DNA of 64,000 nt from NCBI GenBank assembly GCA_947456305.1, contig CANGPN010000003.1, forward strand, positions 105,492 to 169,491, given 5' to 3'. This DNA is from Comamonadaceae bacterium. GTDB lineage: Bacteria > Pseudomonadota > Gammaproteobacteria > Burkholderiales > Burkholderiaceae_C. Made by a program: the position numbers and the translations under genes. Below the pieces are notes generated by a model. It searched no databases and was not told the DNA's origin. It saw nothing but the letters and a program-made list of their open reading frames with translations. Shown here in pieces: positions 54,514 through 64,000 of this stretch. Positions within the stretch are counted from its first letter, which is position 1. Every line of letters begins with the position of its first letter.

Positions 54514-54683
54514 GCAGCAGCGACCGGGGTCGCTTTACGTTGACGGCAAGCCTCAGAGCAGTACAGCACTTGTTCCCAGTTTTTTGCCCAGGCTTTGCGC
54601 CAGGTCATTTCGCGTGCGCATACTTTGCACAGCTTGCTAGGCAAGCTGCGCTTATTGCCTTTGAAAGATGCTTGAGTGGGCAC
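54510..54683 (-). CDS. DUF2256 zinc-ribbon-like protein
   Basis: Short protein of 57 aa with the DUF2256 pattern: PSKLCKVCAREMTWRKAWAK, then WEQVLYCSEACRQRK. Cys pairs CKVC and CSEAC suggest a zinc site. GTG 54683 is the first possible start after an in-frame stop. Its stop overlaps the GTG of the photolyase gene, so translation is coupled. DUF2256 often occurs beside photolyase/cryptochrome genes; its function is unknown. Confidence 0.88.
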   Translation of the reverse strand: MPTQASFKGNKRSLPSKLCKVCAREMTWRKAWAKNWEQVLYCSEACRQRKATPVAAA

Positions 54684-54696
54684 GCGTGTAAATGGT

Positions 54697-58091
<3,395 letters not shown>

Positions 58092-58135
58092 GTACGAGAT
58101 TTTTCATGCATTCACCCGCTTCAAAATGTCTCAAC

Positions 58136-58825
58136 ATGAAAACTGATCACAATACTTTGACAGCAAACATTTCACGCAGGCTAGTAGCCTGGCTGGCAAT
58201 GGCTTGCCTGAGTTGGTGTACAGCGGTCCACGCTGACAGCTTAGACAGTTTGGCCAAATTCTTGTCTACAACGCGCAGCATGCGCGCTGAATTCACCCAA
58301 ACAGTGACCACGCCGTCCAAAGACAGCCGACCTGCCAAGATCAAGATTTCTAATGGCAGCTTTTCTTTCATTCGGCCTACCGTATTTAGGTTTGATTACG
58401 CCAAACCGTTTTTGCAAAACATTGTGGCTGACGGCAAACACCTTTGGCTTTATGACGCTGACATGAACCAGGTCACGCAACGTAACCAATTGCAAGCTTT
58501 GGGCAGCACGCCGGCTTCTTTGATTGCGTCGGCAAGTGATATAGCCACCCTTGAAAAAGAGTTTGATTTGCAAGCCGAGACCAATGCTGAGGGTTTGCAA
58601 TGGGTCAGTGCCACGCCTAAAGCCCAGGAGGGTAGTTTGCAAAAAGTACGTATCGGTATGCGGGTGCAAGGTGATCAGGTGTTTTTGTCACAATTGGACA
58701 TACAGGATGCATTTGGTACGCGTTCCTTGATTAAGTTTGAGCGTACTGACATCAATCCCAAATCGCTGACGCTGGCGCAATTCAGTTTTGTGCCGCCCAA
58801 AGGTGCAGATTTGATCAAGCCCTGA
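58136..58825 (+). CDS. lolA: Outer-membrane lipoprotein carrier protein LolA
   Basis: LolA (229 aa) carries lipoproteins across the periplasm from LolCDE to LolB. A signal peptide ending in AVHA is followed by the mature part beginning DSLDSLAKFLSTTRSMRAEF. Features are NGSFSFIRPTVFRFDYAKP and KHLWLYDADMNQVTQR. I prefer ATG 58136 over 58106 as it gives a standard signal peptide. It is placed after ftsK, as in many proteobacteria. Confidence 0.93.
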   Translation: MKTDHNTLTANISRRLVAWLAMACLSWCTAVHADSLDSLAKFLSTTRSMRAEFTQTVTTPSKDSRPAKIKISNGSFSFIRPTVFRFDYAKPFLQNIVADGKHLWLYDADMNQVTQRNQLQALGSTPASLIASASDIATLEKEFDLQAETNAEGLQWVSATPKAQEGSLQKVRIGMRVQGDQVFLSQLDIQDAFGTRSLIKFERTDINPKSLTLAQFSFVPPKGADLIKP

Positions 58826-58826
58826 G

Positions 58827-59339
58827 GTGTTGCAAGGCCTGGCTCCGTTGTATTCAGCCCGTACACGTTTGCTGGTGTTGGGCAGTTTTCCGAGTGTGGC
58901 CTCTTTGCAAAAACAACAGTACTACGGTCACGCGCAAAACCATTTTTGGAAAATCACTGCCACCCTGTTGTCGCCTGTTGCGTCCGATGTGCTGGCCTTG
59001 GACTACGACAAGCGCTGCAATTGGTTGCTTGAACACGGCGTAGGTTTATGGGATGTGTATGCGGCCTGCGAACGCGAGGGCAGTCTGGACAGCAATATCC
59101 GAGATGCGCAACTCAATGATTTATCGCTTGTGCAAACAGCGTGTCCGCAGTTACAAGCTATTGCGCACAACGGCGGCGAAAGTTTCAAGCACGCCACGCA
59201 TACACGCCATCTGGGTGTGCCGGTTTACCGATTACCCTCCAGCAGTCCGGCGAATGCAAGTTGGTCGTTTGAGCGCAAGCTGCACGCATGGCGCGAGGTG
59301 TTCACACTAGCCGGTCTGCCCGTAGTAGGGAGACAATAG
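58827..59339 (+). CDS. DNA-deoxyinosine glycosylase (UDG family 6)
   Basis: Protein of 170 aa similar to hypoxanthine-DNA glycosylases. The motif LGSFPSVASLQKQQYYGH then NHFWK includes the Asn of the active site near residue 38, and the C-terminal part has LPSSSPANASWSFERKL. It removes deaminated adenine (hypoxanthine) from DNA. Start is GTG 58827, directly after the lolA stop. It ends 10 bp before rarA. Confidence 0.85.
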   Translation: MLQGLAPLYSARTRLLVLGSFPSVASLQKQQYYGHAQNHFWKITATLLSPVASDVLALDYDKRCNWLLEHGVGLWDVYAACEREGSLDSNIRDAQLNDLSLVQTACPQLQAIAHNGGESFKHATHTRHLGVPVYRLPSSSPANASWSFERKLHAWREVFTLAGLPVVGRQ

Positions 59340-59349
59340 TCCCGCCACC

Positions 59350-60654
59350 ATGACCACATCACCGCCACACATCCATTCACCGCTGGCCGAGCGCTTGCGA
59401 CCGACTAGTTTGGCCGAGGTCGTCGGCCAGCAACACATTCTGGGCGAAGGCATGGCGCTGCGCGTGGCGTTTGAATCCGGGCAACCGCACAGTTGTTTGT
59501 TATGGGGGCCGCCGGGCGTGGGCAAAACCACCATCGCGCGTTTGATGGCAGATGCGTTTGATGCGCAGTTTTTGTCCATCAGCGCGGTGCTCGGTGGTGT
59601 GAAGGAAATACGCGAAGCGGTGGAGATGGCGCAAACGGCGCGTGACTCGTTGGAGCAAAAGCGCACGATAGTGTTTGTCGATGAAGTGCACAGGTTCAAC
59701 AAAAGCCAGCAGGATGCGTTTTTGCCGCATGTGGAATCGGGTTTGTTCACCTTCATAGGCGCGACAACGGAGAACCCGTCGTTTGAAGTGAACTCGGCCT
59801 TGTTGTCGCGTGCTGCGGTGTATGTGTTGCAGCCTTTGTCTGAAGATGACTTGACGCAAATCGTCCATAAAGCGCGCGCCATCGATGCCATACCTGCACT
59901 TGAAGACCAAGCACAAGCGCGATTGATTGCGTATGCCGATGGAGATGCCAGACGTTTACTCAACACCTTGGAAACCTTGGCGGTGGCCGCGCAACGCGAA
60001 CAACTGTCGTTGGTGACTGATGCATGGCTCATGAAAGTACTGGGCGAACGCATGCGCCGTTACGACAAAGGCGGCGAACAGTTTTACGACACCATCAGTG
60101 CGCTGCACAAATCGGTGCGCGGTTCCGACCCTGATGCGGCTTTGTACTGGCTGGTGCGCATGCTCGACGGTGGCGCAGAACCCAAATACATGGCGCGACG
60201 CATGATTCGCATGGCGGCAGAGGACATTGGACTGGCAGATCCGCGTGCGTTGCGGCTCGCGCTAGACGCTGCCGAGGTGTATGAGCGATTGGGTTCACCT
60301 GAAGGCGAGTTGGCATTGGCCGAATGCGTGGTGTACTTGGCGATTGCGCCGAAATCGAATGCGGTCTACAAAGCTTATAAGAATGTGCGCAAACTCATCA
60401 AGAGCGATGGCACACGCCCGGTGCCCATGCATTTGCGCAATGCGCCGACGCAGTTGATGAAAGACCTGGACTACGGCCGAGCCTACAGGTATGCGCATGA
60501 CGAGCCTGATGCATTTGCCGCCGGTGAAAACTATTGGCCGGATGGCATGAAGCCGCCGGTGTTGTATGAGCCGGTCGAGCGTGGTTTGGAAATCAAGATC
60601 GCAGAAAAAATGCGTTTGCTGCGTGACAAAAACACGCAAGCCAAAAAAACTTAA
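59350..60654 (+). CDS. rarA: Replication-associated recombination protein RarA (MgsA)
   Basis: AAA+ ATPase of 434 aa related to clamp loaders, acting at stalled forks. It has Walker A GPPGVGKTT, the Walker B/sensor stretch FVDEVHRFNKSQQDAFLPHV, GATTENPSFEVNSALLSR, and the C-terminal MgsA domain ending YYG-like ENYWPDGM. A GACAAT lies 12 nt before the ATG. Its stop overlaps the stop of the convergent reductase gene (TTAA at 60651-60654). Confidence 0.95.
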   Translation: MTTSPPHIHSPLAERLRPTSLAEVVGQQHILGEGMALRVAFESGQPHSCLLWGPPGVGKTTIARLMADAFDAQFLSISAVLGGVKEIREAVEMAQTARDSLEQKRTIVFVDEVHRFNKSQQDAFLPHVESGLFTFIGATTENPSFEVNSALLSRAAVYVLQPLSEDDLTQIVHKARAIDAIPALEDQAQARLIAYADGDARRLLNTLETLAVAAQREQLSLVTDAWLMKVLGERMRRYDKGGEQFYDTISALHKSVRGSDPDAALYWLVRMLDGGAEPKYMARRMIRMAAEDIGLADPRALRLALDAAEVYERLGSPEGELALAECVVYLAIAPKSNAVYKAYKNVRKLIKSDGTRPVPMHLRNAPTQLMKDLDYGRAYRYAHDEPDAFAAGENYWPDGMKPPVLYEPVERGLEIKIAEKMRLLRDKNTQAKKT

Positions 60655-61682
60655 AGCTTGTCGGCTTCGCTGGTGAACGAGTCAGCGAAAAATTCTTCAG
60701 CGGGCAAACCATGCGCCGCATAGTCGCGTTGGGCAGATTCAATCACCACCGGCGCACCGCAGGCATACACCTGATGCGCTGACAAATCGGGCAGGTCTTG
60801 CAACACAGCTGCATGCACAAAACCGGTTCTGCCCGTCCAGTGGTCTTCGGGCAAAGCGTCTGATACCACAGGGATGAATTGCAGATTCGGCATCAGCGCC
60901 ATTTGCGCTGTCACCCAGTCGCTCATGTAAATGTCTGAAGGGCGGCGACCGCCCCAATACAAACGCGCCGGGCGCTGAATATTTTTATGCTGCATGTGTT
61001 CCAGCAGCGCTTTGATGGGTGCAAAACCGGTGCCCGAGGCCAGCAACACCATGGGCTTGTCGCTGTCTTCGCGCAAATAAAAACTGCCGAACGGCGCTTC
61101 AATGCGTTGAATTTCTTTGTCTTTCATGGCTCCAAACACATGGTCGGTGAATTTGCCGCCGGGCATATGCCGTATGTGCAATTCCACCATGGGCGCACCT
61201 GCAGCAATTGTGTGCGGCGCATTTGCGATGGAATAAGCACGGCGCGAACCATCGCGCAACAAAAACTCCACGTATTGACCCGCGTGGTATTGCATGTTTT
61301 CTGTGGACGGCAATTGCAGCACGATGCGCATGACATCAGCTGACAGCTTTTCAAGCGACATGATGCGCACCGGCATTTTGCGTATGGGAAAAGCATCTGC
61401 GCTGGTCACTTGTCTGGACTCAATCACCACATCACTCAAGGCTGTGGCGCGGCAGGTCAGCACCATGCCTTTGGCCAACTCTTCATCGCTCAAAGCTTTG
61501 CTTTGGTAGGCGCTCATTTGAATGTCGCCGGATAACTTGTGGCATTTGCAGGAGCCGCAAGCGCCGTCTTTGCACCCATAGGGCAGGCTGATGCCTTGGC
61601 GTATGCCTGCGCTCAACAGCGTCTCGCCTTCATTCACATTGAAAGACCGGCCACTGGGTTGTACCGACACTTGAAACGCCAT
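60651..61682 (-). CDS. 2Fe-2S/FAD reductase, CDP-6-deoxy-delta-3,4-glucoseen reductase-like
   Basis: Protein of 343 aa with an N-terminal plant-type [2Fe-2S] ferredoxin domain (CKDGACGSCKCHKLSG and a later Cys in LTCRA), then a ferredoxin-NADP reductase module with RAYSIANAPH (FAD) and VLLASGTGFAPIKALLEH (NADPH). Many such proteins are annotated as AscD-like, but this one lies outside any sugar gene cluster, so it may serve another oxygenase or dehydratase. ATG 61682 has AAGGA 8 nt upstream. The frame extends upstream only through the divergent gene. Confidence 0.88.
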   Translation of the reverse strand: MAFQVSVQPSGRSFNVNEGETLLSAGIRQGISLPYGCKDGACGSCKCHKLSGDIQMSAYQSKALSDEELAKGMVLTCRATALSDVVIESRQVTSADAFPIRKMPVRIMSLEKLSADVMRIVLQLPSTENMQYHAGQYVEFLLRDGSRRAYSIANAPHTIAAGAPMVELHIRHMPGGKFTDHVFGAMKDKEIQRIEAPFGSFYLREDSDKPMVLLASGTGFAPIKALLEHMQHKNIQRPARLYWGGRRPSDIYMSDWVTAQMALMPNLQFIPVVSDALPEDHWTGRTGFVHAAVLQDLPDLSAHQVYACGAPVVIESAQRDYAAHGLPAEEFFADSFTSEADKL

Positions 61683-61725
61683 GCTTGTTATCCTTGTATA
61701 TTGAAAAACAACGAAAGACAGGATT

Positions 61726-62652
61726 TTGCCTTCAAACCAAAGCCCACTTGGCGCGTTGCCCGCGCGATTCAGACGACCCCGTGTCTTGATTGTCGGTTGC
61801 GGGGACGTGGGCATGCGTGCTGCCGCTTTGCTCAAACACAGCAGCCGTGTTTTTGCATTGACCAGCAGCGAGTCGCGAGTCAGCGAATTACGCCAGCACG
61901 GCATCACTGCAATCAAAGGCAATTTAGACGAAGCAGTCAGCTTGCAACGACTGGCAGGTGTGGCTACCCACCTCATACACATGGCACCACCGCCTTTGCA
62001 AGGCCACACCGATCCGCGCACCCGCGCATTGGTGCAGGCTTTGATGTTGCGGTCATCACCGCAGTCTGTGGTGTACGGTTCGACCAGTGGCGTGTATGGC
62101 GACTGCAGCGGCGCGTGGATAGATGAAACACAGCCTTTGAACCCGCAGACTGAGCGCGCGCAGCGACGTGTGGATGCTGAAGCTTGGTTGAACGCCTGGG
62201 GCTCGCGCGGATTTCCGCGCATCCACGTTTTACGAATTCCCGGCATTTACGCACTTGACCGCGAAGGTGGCACACCACGCGAACGCTTGCAACGTGGCAC
62301 GCCGGTGTTGCAAGCCTTGGATGATGTGTACACCAACCATATCCATGCAGACGATTTGGCATGCGCCGCTGTGCTTGCGGTGTGGCGCGGCAAAAGCTTG
62401 CGGCCTTTGCATGTCAGTGATGACAGCGATATGTTGATGAGTGACTACATGGACATGGCTGCAGACCTGTGGCAGTTGCCGCGCCCGCCGCGCATTAGCA
62501 GAGCACAAGCGCAGACTGCATTGCCCGCAATGACATTGAGTTTCATGAACGAATCACGGCGCATGCACAACCAACGTTTGAAAACCGAATTGCGCATGAA
62601 ATTGCGCTATCCCACGGTGCGCGAAGGCTTGCAGGGCAAGCCGGTGTTTTAA
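61726..62652 (+). CDS. NAD-dependent epimerase/dehydratase family protein
   Basis: Extended SDR-like protein of 308 aa. The N-terminal Rossmann motif is VLIVGCGDVGMRAAALL, followed by THLIHMAPPP and the active-site-type VVYGSTSGVYGDCSG. It belongs to a group often annotated as SDR/NAD(P)-binding with unknown function. Start is TTG 61726 with ACAGGA upstream. Its stop overlaps the stop of the convergent oxidoreductase gene (TTAA at 62649-62652). Confidence 0.8.
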   Translation: MPSNQSPLGALPARFRRPRVLIVGCGDVGMRAAALLKHSSRVFALTSSESRVSELRQHGITAIKGNLDEAVSLQRLAGVATHLIHMAPPPLQGHTDPRTRALVQALMLRSSPQSVVYGSTSGVYGDCSGAWIDETQPLNPQTERAQRRVDAEAWLNAWGSRGFPRIHVLRIPGIYALDREGGTPRERLQRGTPVLQALDDVYTNHIHADDLACAAVLAVWRGKSLRPLHVSDDSDMLMSDYMDMAADLWQLPRPPRISRAQAQTALPAMTLSFMNESRRMHNQRLKTELRMKLRYPTVREGLQGKPVF

Positions 62653-63773
62653 CGCATGCCGATTTTGGCGTCACCGAAGATGCCGTTGGCTTCGCGCGGC
62701 AGGCTGCGCCAATACTGTTGCGTGGCTTGCACCTGACCGCCGAGCGCGGCGGCTGCCTCCCAACCCCAACGCGGTTTGTACAAAAAGCTGCGGCCCAGCG
62801 CCACCATATCGGCTTCTCCGGCTTGCAACACCTCTTCAGCGTGTTTGGGTTCGGTGATCAAACCGACAGCGATGGTGGGTAAACCGGTTTGCTGCTTGAT
62901 GTGTTTGGCGAAATGCACCTGGTAGCCCGGGCCGATGGTGATTTTTTGCTGCGGTGAAATGCCGCCGGAAGACACGTGCACAAAGTCGGCACCGGCTTGC
63001 TTCAACAGCTTGGTGAAGTCCGTGGTTTGCTCCAAATCCCAGCCGCCTTCTATCCAGTCACTGGCAGACAAACGCATGCCCAGTACGCCGTTGAATGCCG
63101 CACGTACTGCTTTGAATACCTGCAATGGAAAGCGCGCGCGGTTGGCGAAATTGCCGCCGTAGTTGTCGTTGCGTTGGTTGGCGATCGGTGACAAAAACTC
63201 GTGCAACAAATAACCGTGTGCGCCGTGCAGTTCCAGCATTTCCAAGCCCATGGCTTGGGCGCGTTCTGCGGCTTTGACAAAGGCTTTTTCAATATCGAGT
63301 AAACCGGTTGCATCAATTTCATGCGGTGGTTCTTCACCGGGCAACAGGTTGATGGGAGAGGGGGCAACGGTTTCCCAACCGCCATGCGCTTTGTCTATCA
63401 ACATGCCGCCGTGCCAAGGCTGTGCGCTAGAGCCTTTGCGACCGGAGTGAGCGATTTGCATGCACACAGGTATGGGAGGTGCGAGTTTTCGTGCCCTAGC
63501 CAATGTGTCTGCCAATGCATGGGCGGTGGCATCGTTCCAGATACCCAAGCAATTCGGTGTGATGCGGCCTTGCGCGGTCACGGCGGTGGCTTCGATCATG
63601 AACACACCGGCGCCACTGTTGAGCAGATTGGCCCAGTGCATCAAATGCCAGTCGTTGGCCTTGCCGTCCAGATCACAAGCGTATTGGCACATGGGTGCAA
63701 CCACGATGCGGTTGGGCAAAGTCAGCGGGCCGCGTGGGGATTGGAGTGTGATGGGAGTGAAGAGCAGGCTCAT
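62649..63773 (-). CDS. NADH:flavin oxidoreductase, old yellow enzyme (YqjM-like)
   Basis: FMN-dependent ene-reductase of 374 aa. Features are RIVVAPMCQYAC with the Cys seen in YqjM-type enzymes, QIAHSGRKGS, LELHGAHGYLLHEFLSP (catalytic His-x-x-His), and VALGRSFLYKPRW. It reduces activated C=C bonds; the natural substrate is unknown. I chose ATG 63773 (MSLLFTPITLQ). Confidence 0.93.
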   Translation of the reverse strand: MSLLFTPITLQSPRGPLTLPNRIVVAPMCQYACDLDGKANDWHLMHWANLLNSGAGVFMIEATAVTAQGRITPNCLGIWNDATAHALADTLARARKLAPPIPVCMQIAHSGRKGSSAQPWHGGMLIDKAHGGWETVAPSPINLLPGEEPPHEIDATGLLDIEKAFVKAAERAQAMGLEMLELHGAHGYLLHEFLSPIANQRNDNYGGNFANRARFPLQVFKAVRAAFNGVLGMRLSASDWIEGGWDLEQTTDFTKLLKQAGADFVHVSSGGISPQQKITIGPGYQVHFAKHIKQQTGLPTIAVGLITEPKHAEEVLQAGEADMVALGRSFLYKPRWGWEAAAALGGQVQATQQYWRSLPREANGIFGDAKIGMR

Positions 63774-63824
63774 GGTGTTGTGATGAAAGAACAAAGCAGC
63801 ATCTTAATTGCAGGCGCACAGACC

Positions 63825-63850
63825 AAAAAAAACGACCCTTGTGGGGTCGT
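63825..63850 (-). terminator. Intrinsic terminator after tRNA-Leu
   Basis: Stem ACGACCC (63832-63838), loop TTGTG, stem GGGTCGT (63844-63850). On the reverse strand it is followed by eight T, 19 bp after the tRNA. Confidence 0.85.
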
Positions 63851-63868
63851 ATTTTTGTTGCCATCGGC

Positions 63869-63956
63869 TGGTGCCGGAGGCCGGAATCGAACCGGCACGG
63901 TGTTTTGCACCGGCAGATTTTGAATCTGCTGCGTCTACCAATTTCGCCACTCCGGC
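63869..63956 (-). tRNA. tRNA-Leu (CAA)
   Basis: Reverse-strand tRNA of 85 nt plus an encoded CCA (63869-63871). The acceptor stem GCCGGAG pairs with CTCCGGC. The D-arm region has GTGGCGAAATTGGTAGACGC, typical for leucine, and the anticodon loop is TTCAAAA with anticodon CAA, which reads UUG. A long variable arm (CGGTGCAAAACACCG) confirms class II. A CATAAT hexamer lies 15 nt upstream on the reverse strand, and a terminator follows. Confidence 0.97.
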
Positions 63957-64000
63957 AGGAGAGGGAGCCGAATTATGGCACAGTGTGGGGATGAACTATC

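Noticed and set aside
60651..61682. Sugar (ascarylose) pathway gene
   Set aside because: The [2Fe-2S] reductase resembles AscD, but no other deoxysugar genes are near, so the name is only a family label.

Overview
The window is a stretch of ordinary bacterial chromosome, about 64 kb and densely coded. It comes from a Gram-negative betaproteobacterium, most likely Burkholderiales and probably a Comamonadaceae-like freshwater lineage. This placement rests on gene order and protein content (BolA-murA-hisG, ribF-ileS-lspA, trxB/ftsK-lolA-rarA, tripartite tricarboxylate transporter proteins, DUF3422, an RpfE-like protein). It is an inference, not a database result. I saw no rRNA, CRISPR array, prophage, integrase or insertion sequence. 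One tRNA lies at the right edge.

Layout. 1-4938 (+): an ABC exporter (ATPase cut by the left edge), a BolA/IbaG protein, murA, hisG and hisD. 5081-5278 (-) is a small membrane protein. 5311-13190 (+) is a FemAB/GNAT-like protein followed by a complete System I cytochrome c maturation operon, ccmABCDEFGHI. 13255-14856 is a divergent SDR/LysR pair. 14982-21763 (-) is a long run of rpfE-like, recJ, rnm, yciO-like, site-2 protease, trpS and an orphan NarL-type response regulator. 21798-23733 (+) is lolC/E and lolD. 23734-25412 (-) holds three lipoproteins (CsgG, DUF4810, DUF799). 25526-34677 (+) holds tatD, a spermidine-synthase-like protein, tctB-tctA, DUF3422, a gamma-glutamyltransferase, a DMT transporter, an SDR and a 2OG-Fe(II) oxygenase. 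34678-43031 contains a DMT transporter, a quinone oxidoreductase, an ArnT-like glycosyltransferase, lspA, ileS and ribF. 43122-51813 holds an HNH protein, DUF1653, purN, a paired acyl-CoA dehydrogenase, an AT-rich lipoprotein locus split by a stop codon, an RsmB-like methyltransferase and a fatty-acid desaturase. 52045-55644 holds a small Ala-rich exported protein, rpmB-rpmG and a trxB-DUF2256-photolyase operon. 55758-63956 holds ftsK, lolA, a deoxyinosine glycosylase, rarA, an iron-sulfur flavin reductase, an epimerase, an old-yellow-enzyme and tRNA-Leu(CAA).

How the genes work together. Most are housekeeping: envelope building (murA, lolCD, lolA, lspA), heme delivery and cytochrome c assembly, DNA maintenance (recJ, rarA, ftsK, glycosylase, photolyase), aminoacylation (trpS, ileS), ribosomal proteins and small-molecule metabolism. 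Packing is very tight, with many ATGA overlaps, and four convergent gene pairs meet with overlapping or abutting stop codons.

Points most worth a second look: (1) a recurrent -10-like hexamer exactly 6 nt before start codons that lack a ribosome-binding site, which suggests many leaderless mRNAs; (2) a trxB-DUF2256-FeS-photolyase operon; (3) a 628-codon lipoprotein frame broken by one in-frame TGA inside an AT-rich island; (4) the CsgG-DUF4810-DUF799 lipoprotein triad without curli genes; (5) a structured leader in front of rpmB-rpmG; (6) a Gly/Ala/Thr-rich insertion in HisD. I saw no clearly novel multi-gene defence or mobile system.
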